A DNA stretch of 64,000 bases from Cyclobacteriaceae bacterium (GCA_025055435.1 JANWWN010000006.1:17226-81225), one strand, 5' to 3'. Shown: positions 45,081 to 54,409, counted from the stretch's first letter. Notes: generated from the letters alone by a model not told the origin. Numbers and translations: made by a program.

Positions 45081-47438
45081 TTTCAGTACCACTACGGTTA
45101 TACCCGATCCGCCCTGTTCAACATGCTCATCAGCTACCGAGGCAACCTGCGGCCAGCTCTTTAACTTATCCCGAACGGCTTTTCGCAAGATACCTTCGCC
45201 CTTGCCATGCAAAATTTTTACTTCCGTCTCGCCCAGCAACAATGCCGTGTCAATAAACTGATCAAGCAGAGTCAACGCTTCTTCAACACGTTTACCACGA
45301 ATGTCGAGCATGTTGTTAAAATGAACACGTTTTTCATGAAGTGGAACACGACTGACCGGAGATTTTTTGTACTCACCTCCCGTCTTTTGTGATTTCTCAA
45401 GCCGGCTTACTTCCACCCGGGTCTTCAGCTCGCCAAACTGAACCAAAGCCATCTTACCGTCCGTCTCAATTACTTCACCATGACCCAGCTGACCCTCTAA
45501 CCGCACATAGTCGCCCGGTTTAACTATGTGTTTGTCTTTTACATCCGGTTGAGTCGTTTTTTCATGAACCTTTTCGGCTAACTGTTTTAGTTTACTTCTT
45601 GCTTTGCGGGTTTCTGATTTCTGTGCCTGATTTTCGCGTATGTGTCGGATGGTTTTTTCAATCTCCCGATTGGCTTCCTGAAGTAGTCGGCCTGCCTCAC
45701 TTTTGGCTTCGTCAAGAATTTGTTTTTTACGCTTTTCAAGTAAATCAATTTCCTGTTGCAGTCGGTTTTGTTGCTCCTTAAGCAACAGCGTGGTTTCTTC
45801 GGCCTCAGCCCGTTGCTTTTCAAGAATTAACCGATCGGATTGCAACTGTCGAACCAGCCGGTCGAAATTCAGCAAATCGTTACCGGCAATTTCTTTTGCA
45901 AGATTCAGCACATCGGCAGGTATGCCGGTTTTTTCTGCAATCTCCATCGCAAATGAGCTTCCCGGCTTGCCGATGTCAAGAATGTAAGCCGGCTTCAGGG
46001 AGTGCTCATCAAAACGCATGGCACCATTCCGGATACCGGGTGTTTGTCCGGCAAAAACCTTCAGATTGTAATAATGTGTAGTGGCTACGCACCAAACTTG
46101 TTTTTTAAGCAAGGCGGTGAGCACAGCCTGTGCAATAGCTCCGCCAAAGTTCGGGTCGGTCCCCGAACCCATCTCATCAATCAGAACCAGCGAACGAGGG
46201 CCACCCTGATGGATGAATAAGGCCATGTTTTTCAGGTGACTGCTGTAGGTGCTCAAATCATTTTCAATGGATTGCTGGTCACCTATGTCGGCAAGTATAT
46301 CTTCAAAAATGCCAAACTGCGAATCGGGAGAAGCAGGAACCGGCAACCCGCACTGCAGCATGTATTGCAACAAGCCAACCGTTTTAAGGCAAACCGACTT
46401 ACCACCGGCATTGGGTCCGGAAATAAGCAGCATCCTTTCCTGTTCGCTAAGAAAAATATCAAGCGGCACCACGGATGCTTTATCAGCCAGTGCATAATGC
46501 AATAGTGGATGACGCGCTTTGTACCAGTGAACTATAGGATGATTTACAACAAGCGGAATACTGCAATCCAGTTCATTTGCCAAAAGTGCCTTTGCATGCA
46601 AAATGTCGAGTTGTGCCATGAAGTGAAAAGCCTGCCTGAGCATGGGCAGCATTTGGCGCAGTGAGGAAGTTAGTGCGGTGAGGATGCGCACCACCTCGCG
46701 CTTTTCGGCCAGCTCCAGCTCGCGAATCTGGTTAGCGATTTCCACTATTTCAGCCGGTTCAACAAAGACCGTTTGTCCGGTTGCTGATTCATCCTGGACA
46801 AAACCTTTCAGCATACGCTTGTACGCAGCCTGAAGCGGTATGGTAAACCTGCCGTTGCGAATGGTGGGCTGGGAGCCTTCAGATATCCATCCTTGCTGTA
46901 CAGCGTTGCGATAAATACGATGAAGGGTGCTGCGCAACTGTTGATGTGCCTCCTGCAGGCTATTTCGAATGTCCTGCAACTCGCGGCTTGCCGAGCTGCG
47001 CACTTCGCCTTCTTCGCTAACGACCTGAAGAAGCCGGCCGGGAAGCTTTTTATCCAAAACCAGGTCGCGGATTAATTCTGATAAAGCCGGATATTCCGCT
47101 TTTCGTTGCTCAATAAAATTATAGTTTTGAATCAACACGTCCAGCAGACGTGCCAGACGAAGTATGTCAACGGCATCAAGATAAGCGCCTTCGAGCGAAA
47201 GTATCTTAACCAGCGGCTCATCATCGGTGAAATGTGATGTGCTGTAAACCTGACCACTTTGCAACAACTGCACAACTTCATTTGCCTGATGCAAATCGCG
47301 TAGCAGCGCCGCGTAATCGGATGAGAATGACAAGCGATCGGCAAGCCGCCTTCCGGGTTCAGCAACACAAAATGACCGCAGCCGCTCCCGGATTTTATCA
47401 AAGCCCAACCGTTGTTCAAAATCCTGCGGGTGTATCAT
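45078..47438 (-). CDS. mutS2: MutS2 ATPase/endonuclease
   Basis: A 786-residue MutS-family protein of the MutS2 group: MutS core and clamp helices (about 1-300), ATPase with Walker A SGPNAGGKSVCLKT, LVLIDEMGSGTDPNFGGAIA (Walker B and signature) and ATTHYYNLK. A long coiled coil (about 510-620) follows, and finally a KOW-like and Smr domain (LDIRGKRVEEALTLL, VKILHGKGEGILRKAV). MutS2 lacks the mismatch-recognition domain and acts in recombination control or rescue of stalled ribosomes. The ATG at 47438 is preferred over a GTG at 47471. It overlaps the DUF4296 gene by 23 bp. Confidence 0.95.
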   Translation of the reverse strand: MIHPQDFEQRLGFDKIRERLRSFCVAEPGRRLADRLSFSSDYAALLRDLHQANEVVQLLQSGQVYSTSHFTDDEPLVKILSLEGAYLDAVDILRLARLLDVLIQNYNFIEQRKAEYPALSELIRDLVLDKKLPGRLLQVVSEEGEVRSSASRELQDIRNSLQEAHQQLRSTLHRIYRNAVQQGWISEGSQPTIRNGRFTIPLQAAYKRMLKGFVQDESATGQTVFVEPAEIVEIANQIRELELAEKREVVRILTALTSSLRQMLPMLRQAFHFMAQLDILHAKALLANELDCSIPLVVNHPIVHWYKARHPLLHYALADKASVVPLDIFLSEQERMLLISGPNAGGKSVCLKTVGLLQYMLQCGLPVPASPDSQFGIFEDILADIGDQQSIENDLSTYSSHLKNMALFIHQGGPRSLVLIDEMGSGTDPNFGGAIAQAVLTALLKKQVWCVATTHYYNLKVFAGQTPGIRNGAMRFDEHSLKPAYILDIGKPGSSFAMEIAEKTGIPADVLNLAKEIAGNDLLNFDRLVRQLQSDRLILEKQRAEAEETTLLLKEQQNRLQQEIDLLEKRKKQILDEAKSEAGRLLQEANREIEKTIRHIRENQAQKSETRKARSKLKQLAEKVHEKTTQPDVKDKHIVKPGDYVRLEGQLGHGEVIETDGKMALVQFGELKTRVEVSRLEKSQKTGGEYKKSPVSRVPLHEKRVHFNNMLDIRGKRVEEALTLLDQFIDTALLLGETEVKILHGKGEGILRKAVRDKLKSWPQVASVADEHVEQGGSGITVVVLK

Positions 47439-47805
47439 TGCCGGGAGAAAAAACAGGGGTACGCTGTTCACGCAGGCTGAGCGAGTCCACCACGATTCCG
47501 AAAATTTTATCCAGCTTCTCCGGATGCATCATATAGTAATCCATCGACATCAGATAAACCGAGTCGGGAATGCCCAGGCGCGCAAGTACGCGCTGCCGGA
47601 TAAGGGGTGATATTTTTGTAACCGAATCGTAAGGAAGCGAAGCACGTGATATTTTTTCATCACCCAGGTACATCTCTATCAGAACCTTCACCATCTCACT
47701 TTCGGATAAGATATTCTTGTCTGCCTGCTTTTTGCGGCAGGCAGACAGACCTATTACGAAGGCCATCAGAATGAAGCCAATACGAAACACAGCCGCAAAG
47801 TACAT
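47416..47805 (-). CDS. DUF4296 lipoprotein
   Basis: A 129-residue lipoprotein: signal with lipobox GLSAC (Cys23), then a helical domain with SESEMVKVLIEMYLGDEKIS and YLMSMDYYMMHPEKLDKIFG, typical of DUF4296, a Bacteroidota-restricted family of unknown function. It lies upstream of and overlaps mutS2, and is divergent from the DUF58 gene with 23 bp between starts. Confidence 0.85.
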   Translation of the reverse strand: MYFAAVFRIGFILMAFVIGLSACRKKQADKNILSESEMVKVLIEMYLGDEKISRASLPYDSVTKISPLIRQRVLARLGIPDSVYLMSMDYYMMHPEKLDKIFGIVVDSLSLREQRTPVFSPGNDTPAGF

Positions 47806-47828
47806 ACAAATATCTATTTTTACGGCGC

Positions 47829-48707
47829 ATGAAAGAGCTGTTGAAAAAATTAAGGAGCTACGAAATACGGATAAGAAAAGCGATTAACAGCCACATGCAG
47901 GGAGACTTCCGGTCGGTCTTTAAAGGTACCGGGCTGGAGTTTGATGACGTTCGGCCGTACCAATATGGCGATGATATTCGTGCCATCGACTGGAACGTGA
48001 CGGCAAAAGGACACGGGACATTTATCAAAACGTTCCGCGAGGAGAAAGAACAAACTGTTTACTTCATAGTTGATGTAAGTGCCTCACAAAACATTGGCTC
48101 TGTTCAGCAAACCAAGCTAAACCTTAGCACGGAAATTTGCGGAGTGCTGGCTCTGTCAGCTGTAAAAGAATCAAGCCACGTCGGGTTAATTTGTTTTTCC
48201 GATCAGCGGGAATTATATCTGAAACCCGCCAAAGGTTTAACACAGGCCTATCGGATGATTCAGGCCATGACCAACCTGAAACCGCAATCAAAAAAAACCA
48301 GCCTGAACAAGGCCATCACTTTTGCGTTAAGCACCATAAACCGCAGAAGCGTCATTATTTTGATATCCGACTTTATTGACGATGACTATGAAGTGAAGCT
48401 GAAAGCATTGGCCCGAAAGCACGACCTGGTTTGCATACGCGTTGCCGATGAACGGGAGAAAAAGCTGCCTCCGCTGGGGATTATACCTGTATTCGATGCT
48501 GAAACACAAACCCTGCATTGGGTAAACACTTCATTTGGAAAATTTCCGGCAAGACTGAAGGAACTTTATGAACAGCGAAGCAATGCGCTCTCTGTTTTCT
48601 GCAGGAAAAACCAGATTAATTTTATAACCGTGCAAACCGGAGAAGATTTTGTTCCACTCCTGCTTCAACTGTTTAAAACGCGCAACCGTACCGTTAAAAA
48701 GACATAG
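47829..48707 (+). CDS. DUF58 protein of a bat-type aerotolerance cluster
   Basis: A 292-residue DUF58 protein: an N-terminal GDFRSVFKGTGLEFDDVRPY segment and a VWA-like fold (FIVDVSASQNIGS, with D-x-S-x-S partly kept). In Bacteroidota this gene normally follows moxR and precedes batA, batB, batC; it probably links a MoxR ATPase to membrane VWA proteins. Here no moxR lies upstream (a divergent DUF4296 gene does). A TATTTTTA box (47815-47822) sits 6 bases before the ATG. Confidence 0.88.
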   Translation: MKELLKKLRSYEIRIRKAINSHMQGDFRSVFKGTGLEFDDVRPYQYGDDIRAIDWNVTAKGHGTFIKTFREEKEQTVYFIVDVSASQNIGSVQQTKLNLSTEICGVLALSAVKESSHVGLICFSDQRELYLKPAKGLTQAYRMIQAMTNLKPQSKKTSLNKAITFALSTINRRSVIILISDFIDDDYEVKLKALARKHDLVCIRVADEREKKLPPLGIIPVFDAETQTLHWVNTSFGKFPARLKELYEQRSNALSVFCRKNQINFITVQTGEDFVPLLLQLFKTRNRTVKKT

Positions 48708-48714
48708 TGAACAA

Positions 48715-49611
48715 ATGAAACAATTCATTTTTTGTTTTGGTCTCCTGGCAGGTTTGCACGCATCAGGGCAGGAAATAAAAGTTACTAATGGCTTTATCAG
48801 CGATTCGGTTAAGGTAGGCAGGGTTTTACACTTTTATTTAACGGCCCGATATCCTGCCAGCCTGAATATCCTCTTTCCGGATTCTTCATTTGATTACAAT
48901 CCGTTTGAATTTATTCGCAAAACCTATTTTACCACACGCACCATTAACCAGATGAGTTATGACAGCGCGGTTTACGAGTTGACAACTTTTGAAATTGCAC
49001 CTCAATTCTCCCTGGCACTTCCTGTTTTTCGTATTAGCGCAACCGACACATCCCGATACTATGCAGTCGCAGACACCATACCTTTTCAGGCTGTACTGCA
49101 AAACATCCCACAGGATACAGTTGCATTACAACAACTCCCGCTGAAAACCAACACTATACAACAACAGCTTTCCAAACATTTTAATTATGTGCTTGCGGGC
49201 CTGTTGGTAATCGCATTGGGTATTTTCATTTTCATTATTCGGATGCTTTTTGGTAAACGAATCAAAAATTACTTCATAGCACGACGCCTCCGAAAAAATT
49301 ATACAAAGTTTTCTATTGAGTTTAACAACCTATTAGGACAACTGCGTAAGCAGTTTCAAACAACAACAGCGGAAGCAGCAGCAACTTTATGGAAAAAATA
49401 TGTTGAATCGCTTACCGGAAAACCGCTAACCCGTTTAACCACCAAAGAAATTCACGAACTGCTGAAAAACGATGGCATTGATGCTGCACTCCGGCAATTA
49501 GACCGCAGCATTTACGGATTTGAGCAAACAGCAACCGAACCGCTTGAGCTATTAAAAAAACAGGCCGACCGGTTCTTTCAGGAAAAACTACAACAGTTCT
49601 CACATGACTGA
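48715..49611 (+). CDS. Membrane-anchored protein of the bat cluster
   Basis: A 298-residue protein between the DUF58 gene and batA. Signal peptide (MKQFIFCFGLLAGLHASGQ), a periplasmic domain of about 135 residues (ITNGFISDSVKVG-like start, beta-rich), one transmembrane helix at 158-180 (AGLLVIALGIFIFIIRMLFG), then a cytoplasmic helical domain of about 115 residues with SLTGKPLTRLTTKEIHELL. The position and topology match the DUF4381/BatD-like small proteins of such clusters, but I cannot assign a family firmly. It overlaps batA by 8 bp. Confidence 0.75.
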   Translation: MKQFIFCFGLLAGLHASGQEIKVTNGFISDSVKVGRVLHFYLTARYPASLNILFPDSSFDYNPFEFIRKTYFTTRTINQMSYDSAVYELTTFEIAPQFSLALPVFRISATDTSRYYAVADTIPFQAVLQNIPQDTVALQQLPLKTNTIQQQLSKHFNYVLAGLLVIALGIFIFIIRMLFGKRIKNYFIARRLRKNYTKFSIEFNNLLGQLRKQFQTTTAEAAATLWKKYVESLTGKPLTRLTTKEIHELLKNDGIDAALRQLDRSIYGFEQTATEPLELLKKQADRFFQEKLQQFSHD

Positions 49612-50653
49612 GTCGCTTGATTTTCCCTGGTACTCCCTGCATTGGTTTAATCCGGCTGTGCTCCGGTCGTTTACTTTTACGCAACCGCAATGGCTGTATG
49701 GTATAATCGCCATCCCGTTGCTGTTCCTGCTTCGCCACTTTTGGCACCGACGTTTCAGTAAGCCATTCAGCCTATCACTTACTGCAACCGAATGGCAAAA
49801 TGTCTCCGGCAAACATATACTCCGTCTGATTCAACCCCTGTTGCTAACGTTCGTCCTTCTGCTCATCATTGTTGCGCTGGCCCGCCCACAACGTACCAGC
49901 GAAAAAACCGAGCAATGGACCGAAGGCATTGATATCATTCTGGCCATCGACATTTCGCGGTCCATGCAGATAGAAGACTTTTCGCCTAACCGGCTCGAAG
50001 CGGCCAAGCGGGTGGCTATTGATTTTATTAACGGACGGTTTCAGGACCGCATTGGCATTGTTGTCTTTTCGGGAGATGCTTACTCGCTGGCCCCGCTCAC
50101 CACCGACTACGACTTACTGAGGGCTTATATCAAAACCATGGACTTCAGCCTTATCGAAGCTACCGGAACAGCCATAGGCAGTGCATTGGCCGTGATGATA
50201 AACCGTATGAAAGAATCTCCATCACGCTCAAAAATATGTATTCTTCTAAGTGATGGCGACAGCAACGCCGGCAACATTGACCCGCTGACCGCAGCCGAAC
50301 TGGCCGCCTCGCAGGCCATTAAAGTTTATACCATCATCATCGGGAAAGAAGGACGTGTTCCTTTCGGCAAGGATTTCTTCGGACGAACCCAGTACCTGGA
50401 AAATACCGTTGACGAGTCAACCATGCGTGAAATTGCCAATATTACCGGAGGGCGGTTTTACCGCGCTACCGATAGCCGGGCATTGGAACAGGTTTTTGAT
50501 GAGATTGACCGGCTGGAGAAAAGTGAAATAAAAGAAAGCCGGTACCTGAATACAGCCGATTATTACTTCATCTATCTGCGCTGGGCTCTGCTAATCTATC
50601 TGTTATGGCTGTTCAGCAAATCCACTTTTCTGAATAACCTGTTGCAGGACTAA
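49604..50653 (+). CDS. batA: BatA-like VWA membrane protein
   Basis: A 349-residue inner-membrane protein: two N-terminal helices (about 30-46 and 74-92), a VWA domain with a complete MIDAS motif (Asp116-x-Ser118-x-Ser120 in AIDISRSM, plus EATGTAIGSAL and LLSDGDSNAG), and a C-terminal helix (about 322-340). BatA/BatB are linked to oxygen and stress tolerance in Bacteroides. Here batB does not follow; the next gene is a convergent GH3-family gene overlapping by 4 bp. The BatC-like tail at the window start hints that the remaining bat genes are elsewhere. Confidence 0.88.
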   Translation: MTESLDFPWYSLHWFNPAVLRSFTFTQPQWLYGIIAIPLLFLLRHFWHRRFSKPFSLSLTATEWQNVSGKHILRLIQPLLLTFVLLLIIVALARPQRTSEKTEQWTEGIDIILAIDISRSMQIEDFSPNRLEAAKRVAIDFINGRFQDRIGIVVFSGDAYSLAPLTTDYDLLRAYIKTMDFSLIEATGTAIGSALAVMINRMKESPSRSKICILLSDGDSNAGNIDPLTAAELAASQAIKVYTIIIGKEGRVPFGKDFFGRTQYLENTVDESTMREIANITGGRFYRATDSRALEQVFDEIDRLEKSEIKESRYLNTADYYFIYLRWALLIYLLWLFSKSTFLNNLLQD

Positions 50654-52221
50654 CTTTTAGGATATACGGAGGAAAAATCGAGTGCAGTATGATGTAAATA
50701 GTTTCGCCAATCCTCCAACTGGAGGGCCTTCATTACGCGTGGAAATTTATTCTGCCCACCTATTTTTCCTTTGGCTTTCATGTAGTCGTAGAAGACATGA
50801 ACCGGCAATATTTCAACAAAAACTTCTTTTAGCGCAGCGCTGCGCTCAACAGCATAGTCATCGTTCAGCTCTTTGAGCCGTGCATCAAGCCTTTCACGAA
50901 AGATTTTTGCATCAACGGGTTTCTCTGATCCTACATACCAGTGATGGGCAAATAACGAACCGTGCGGCACACCGGCCACCGTAAACTCAGGAACAGCCAC
51001 ATTCAGATCAGCTGAAACCAGCTCGATGGCTTTATTCATATTTTCAACCGACAAGTGTTCGCCACACAAACTGAGGAAGTGTTTTGTGCGCCCGGTGATA
51101 ACAATTTCAGATTCTTCCAAAGAAGTAAATTTGATCACATCGCCAATCAAATAGCGCCAGGCACCCGCACAGGTTGACAGCAACAGGGCATACTCCTTAC
51201 CCTCCTCCACTTCATCAATGAGCAGCGTCTTCGCGTCGGGTTTTATTTCACCCTGACTGTCAAAGTTTTCTTCAACAAAAGGAACAAACTCATAAAAAAT
51301 ACCATTGTTGAGCACCAGGCGCATGGACTTTCGGTTTGGGTAGGCCTGAAATGCAATGAAGCCTTCGGATGCCAGGTAGGTTTCGATGTAGTGGATTGGC
51401 CTGCCCAGCAGTTTTTCAAAACCTTTACGGTACGGATCGAACGAAACGCCCCCATGCACATACACCCGCAGGTTAGGCCACACCTGGTGAATGTTATCAA
51501 CTTTGTAGTACTCAATAATTTTTTCAAGCAAAATCTGCAGCCAGGCTGGCACACCAACAATAATTCCTATGTTCCAGTCAGCGGCTTTCCTGGTAATTTC
51601 TTCCAGCTTGGTATCCCAGTTTCGCGTCTTGGCAATTTTTTTTCCGGGCTTGTAAAAGTGTTGAAACCAGAACGGAAGTTTAGCAGCCTGAATGCCGCTT
51701 AAGTCGCCTTCAAAGTAATTGCCGCGTTTATGCAGGTGGGTGCTGCCGCCAAGCATTAAAATGCCACAAGTAAAAAAGTCGGCCGGCAGATCGTATTTGG
51801 ATAAAGTCAGTATTTGGCGCACACTGGTTTTTTGAATCGCACGGGTCATGTCCTTGGTGACGGGAATATGTTTGGACGAGGCCTCGGATGTTCCCGAACT
51901 CAACGCAAAATATTTTACCCGGCCGGGCCAGCAAATATTTTTATGTCCGGCCAGCGACAACTTCCACCATTCATTAAAGATTTTATTATAGGTGTGAATA
52001 GGGACATTTTCGCGATAGTGATAATAAAATTCCCTCGGCCCCTTGCGAAAAGCACTGAGAATGTCGTTGAAGTTGTAATGTTTGCCAAACTCCGTCTGGC
52101 TGGCTGCCATCAGCAGTTCCTTAAGTTCTTTTTTTTGTAAATCAAAAGGCGAGGTGTACTCCTGCTCCATCATCTCGCGCAGGCGTATTCCTTTTTTCAG
52201 GAGGTTTCCGAGTATGGCCAT
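50650..52221 (-). CDS. GH3-family acyl-adenylating enzyme
   Basis: A 523-residue protein of the GH3 (auxin-responsive promoter) family, acyl-adenylate/thioester-forming fold. ATP-binding motif 1 is FALSSGTSEASSKHIPVT; YLASEGFIAFQA and CAGAWRYLIGDVIKFTS are motifs 2 and 3. Bacterial GH3 proteins are widespread in Bacteroidota, but the acid and amine substrates are unknown. The ATG at 52221 (MAILGNLLKKGIRLREMM) is chosen over an upstream ATG that would overlap the yggS leader. Divergent from yggS. Confidence 0.9.
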   Translation of the reverse strand: MAILGNLLKKGIRLREMMEQEYTSPFDLQKKELKELLMAASQTEFGKHYNFNDILSAFRKGPREFYYHYRENVPIHTYNKIFNEWWKLSLAGHKNICWPGRVKYFALSSGTSEASSKHIPVTKDMTRAIQKTSVRQILTLSKYDLPADFFTCGILMLGGSTHLHKRGNYFEGDLSGIQAAKLPFWFQHFYKPGKKIAKTRNWDTKLEEITRKAADWNIGIIVGVPAWLQILLEKIIEYYKVDNIHQVWPNLRVYVHGGVSFDPYRKGFEKLLGRPIHYIETYLASEGFIAFQAYPNRKSMRLVLNNGIFYEFVPFVEENFDSQGEIKPDAKTLLIDEVEEGKEYALLLSTCAGAWRYLIGDVIKFTSLEESEIVITGRTKHFLSLCGEHLSVENMNKAIELVSADLNVAVPEFTVAGVPHGSLFAHHWYVGSEKPVDAKIFRERLDARLKELNDDYAVERSAALKEVFVEILPVHVFYDYMKAKGKIGGQNKFPRVMKALQLEDWRNYLHHTALDFSSVYPKS

Positions 52222-52242
52222 AATGTTAGGCTGCGGGGTAGT

Positions 52243-52250
52243 ATTTTTGC
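52243..52250 (+). promoter_or_regulatory. -7 box of the yggS promoter
   Basis: TATTTTTG, a perfect TAnnTTTG element 18 bases before the ATG at 52269. No clear TTG at the -33 distance. Confidence 0.45.
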
Positions 52251-52268
52251 GGCTGCCAAAAATAAACA

Positions 52269-52934
52269 ATGAATATCAAAAACAGGATTGAGCAAATAAA
52301 AGCTTCCCTGCCTGCACATGTCGAGCTGATTGCCGTAAGTAAAACCCAGCCCGTTGAGCGCATTCGCGAAGCCATGGAGGCCGGACAACTTGCCTTTGGG
52401 GAAAACAAAGTGCAGGAAATGTTACCCAAACAAGAGGTATTGCCGCAAGCTCAATGGCACATGATCGGCCACCTCCAGACCAACAAAGTAAAATACATTG
52501 TACCGTTTATTCACCTCATTCACTCGGTTGACAGCATGAAGCTTTTAGCTGAAATCAACAAACGCGCTGCCCGCATAAACCGTGTGGTACCCTGCCTGTT
52601 GCAGGTTCATATTGCTCAGGAAGAAACCAAGTTTGGTTTCTCGCCTGATGAACTGAGAAACATATTGAACGGAACCGAAATACATGCACTTCAGCATGTG
52701 CAAATACGCGGCCTGATGGGCATGGCCACATTTACACCGGATCAGGATCAGATTCGCAAAGAATTCAAATCCCTGCGCAAGTTATTCGATATACTTAAGG
52801 AATCGTCCCTTCCAAAACAGGTAAGCATGAACATTCTGTCAATGGGTATGAGCCACGATTACCGCATAGCCATTGAAGAAGGCAGCACGATGATTCGCAT
52901 TGGAACAGCTATTTTTGGCGAGCGAACCGCATGA
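52269..52934 (+). CDS. PLP homeostasis protein, YggS/PLPBP family
   Basis: A 221-residue alanine-racemase-like single-barrel protein that binds pyridoxal phosphate through Lys25 (LIAVSKTQPVERI) and buffers the cofactor. Other signatures: GENKVQEML, WHMIGHLQTNKVKYI, and LSMGMSHDYRIAIEEGSTMI-R-I-G near the C-terminus. It overlaps the DUF423 gene by 4 bp (ATGA), so the two are coupled. Confidence 0.94.
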   Translation: MNIKNRIEQIKASLPAHVELIAVSKTQPVERIREAMEAGQLAFGENKVQEMLPKQEVLPQAQWHMIGHLQTNKVKYIVPFIHLIHSVDSMKLLAEINKRAARINRVVPCLLQVHIAQEETKFGFSPDELRNILNGTEIHALQHVQIRGLMGMATFTPDQDQIRKEFKSLRKLFDILKESSLPKQVSMNILSMGMSHDYRIAIEEGSTMIRIGTAIFGERTA

Positions 52935-53332
52935 AAACTTCATTACTTTTCCGCATCGCAGCAATGCTGGGGGCACTGGCGGTGGCGCTGGGTGCCTTTG
53001 GTGCCCATGCCCTGAAAGAACTACTTATTCAAAATCAACGTGAGGATACTTTTGAACTTGCCGTGCGATACCACTTCTACCACGTGTTTGCTCTTGCCCT
53101 CACAGCGGTGCTTACCCTGTATTATCAATCAAATAGGCTTTACCTGGCTGCGTGGCTGTTTCTTGCCGGTATCTTCCTTTTCAGCGGAAGCTTATACGTT
53201 TTGAGTCTGTTTAACATCAGGCAGGTTGCCTTGATCACGCCCGTTGGCGGAATAAGTTTTATTGCCGGCTGGCTTGTTTTGTTCAGCGCATTTACAAAAA
53301 AAGCTGCCCTGAAAAAGAGCAGCTTGCAGTAA
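52931..53332 (+). CDS. DUF423 small membrane protein
   Basis: A 133-residue four-helix membrane protein of the DUF423 (YgdD) family: MLGALAVALGAFGAHALKEL is the signature start, VRYHFYHVFALALTAVLTL the second part, and GGISFIAGWLVLFSAF the last helix. Function unknown. The last codons (KKAALKKSS) double as a terminator for the convergent DUF1573 gene. Confidence 0.9.
   Translation: MKTSLLFRIAAMLGALAVALGAFGAHALKELLIQNQREDTFELAVRYHFYHVFALALTAVLTLYYQSNRLYLAAWLFLAGIFLFSGSLYVLSLFNIRQVALITPVGGISFIAGWLVLFSAFTKKAALKKSSLQ
53296..53325 (-). terminator. Terminator of the DUF1573 gene inside the DUF423 coding sequence
   Basis: On the minus strand AAGCTGC (53325-53319) pairs with GCAGCTT (53307-53301) around an 11-base loop and is followed by TTTTT. 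It lies within the last codons of the convergent DUF423 gene. Confidence 0.8.
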
Positions 53333-53349
53333 ATCAGTTACATCCTTAG

Positions 53350-53757
53350 CTATTGCGGATTTTTGGGAAGCACGTTGGTAGTAAACGTGATTACCGGATC
53401 ATTAATGGCATTTGATATTATGGGTAGTGACTTCGTTTGAATACCCATTTTGCCCGCGCTGTTAAATCCTACCCGGATTTCACCCTTACCTCCGGGCATA
53501 ATAGGCTCTTTGGGCCATTTGGGCTGGGTACAGCCACAAGTTATGCGAACATCCTGAATGATAAGGGGCTCATTGCCGGTATTGGTAAATTCAAAAACAT
53601 GTTCAACCACATCCCCCTGTCGTATGTCGCCAAAATCGTGGGAGGTTTGTTTGAGCGTAAGCACTGGTCCGGAGGCCGGACGAGCTGATTGCTGCTGGGC
53701 AAAAACCCACATCAGCGAACTGAAAAGCAAACCGAAAAGCAATATTGACCGTTTCAT
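53350..53757 (-). CDS. Exported DUF1573 protein
   Basis: A 135-residue protein with a signal peptide (MKRSILLFGLLFSSLMWVFA) and one DUF1573 domain, an Ig-like fold with the typical HDFGDIRQGDVVEHVFEFTN start and VRITCGCTQPKWPKEPI middle (C-x-C). Common in Bacteroidota periplasm; function unknown. Expressed alone, with its terminator inside the convergent DUF423 gene. Confidence 0.9.
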   Translation of the reverse strand: MKRSILLFGLLFSSLMWVFAQQQSARPASGPVLTLKQTSHDFGDIRQGDVVEHVFEFTNTGNEPLIIQDVRITCGCTQPKWPKEPIMPGGKGEIRVGFNSAGKMGIQTKSLPIISNAINDPVITFTTNVLPKNPQ

Positions 53758-53801
53758 GACCTTAAAATATGTTCAAAGGTAAAAGATTAACATCAATTCT
53801 A

Positions 53802-53829
53802 TTGAAATTATTGTGCCAAAGTACTTTTG
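53802..53829 (+). promoter_or_regulatory. Promoter of the first NUDIX gene
   Basis: TTG at 53802-53804, seventeen bases, then TACTTTTG at 53822-53829 (perfect TAnnTTTG). Transcription would start near 53834, about 32 bases before the GTG start. Confidence 0.6.
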
Positions 53830-53865
53830 CACAGCTTTAATTTAAAAAATCAAACACGGTAACCG

Positions 53866-54336
53866 GTGGAAAAGCATGTCGTTGAAACATTTGGAAACCG
53901 CCTCCGGGTGAGGGCAAGTGGGCTATACTGGCAGGATGGACGCCTGTTGCTGGTCAATCATACCGGCCTGGGGCGTCCTTCGTTTTGGGCTCCGCCAGGA
54001 GGAGAGATCATCTTCGGACAAACAGCCGGGCACACTGTTGAGCGTGAATTTCTGGAAGAAACTCACCTGACCGTAAAATGCCACCGGTATTTGTTTGCCG
54101 GTGAGTTTATCAATTCACCGCTTCATGCGATTGAATTATTTTTCGAAGTGCGGCATCGGGCAGGTAACCTTCGAACGGGTAACGACCCTGAAACGGAAAG
54201 CCGGGTGATAAAAGAAGTGCGCTTATTTACCTGGCCTGAAATACTGGCCCTGCCGGAATCGGAAAAGCACGGGTTGTTTCGATACGTTACTTCTGCCGAT
54301 GACCTGAAAAATCTAACCGGATTTTACCGTTTTTAA
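53866..54336 (+). CDS. NUDIX hydrolase
   Basis: A 156-residue Nudix phosphohydrolase. The Nudix box reads GGEIIFGQTAGHTVEREFLE followed by ET, matching GX5EX7REUXEE except that the box's last conserved Gly is His (ETHLTV). FWAPPGGEI precedes it. The start is GTG at 53866; the nearby ATG at 53876 is out of frame. Substrate not deducible. A second, different NUDIX gene lies at 56580. Confidence 0.88.
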   Translation: MEKHVVETFGNRLRVRASGLYWQDGRLLLVNHTGLGRPSFWAPPGGEIIFGQTAGHTVEREFLEETHLTVKCHRYLFAGEFINSPLHAIELFFEVRHRAGNLRTGNDPETESRVIKEVRLFTWPEILALPESEKHGLFRYVTSADDLKNLTGFYRF

Positions 54337-54357
54337 TCCTTTCAAACAGGTTTTACC

Positions 54358-54389
54358 TTGTTTAATACCTGCCAAAATCCCTATACTTG
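54358..54389 (+). promoter_or_regulatory. Candidate promoter upstream of the 54.4-kb gene
   Basis: TTG at 54358-54360 with a 21-base spacer to TATACTTG at 54382-54389, one mismatch to TAnnTTTG. The ATG is at 54410. Confidence 0.4.
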
Positions 54390-54409
54390 TAGCCTTAAAC
54401 CTGAACCCG

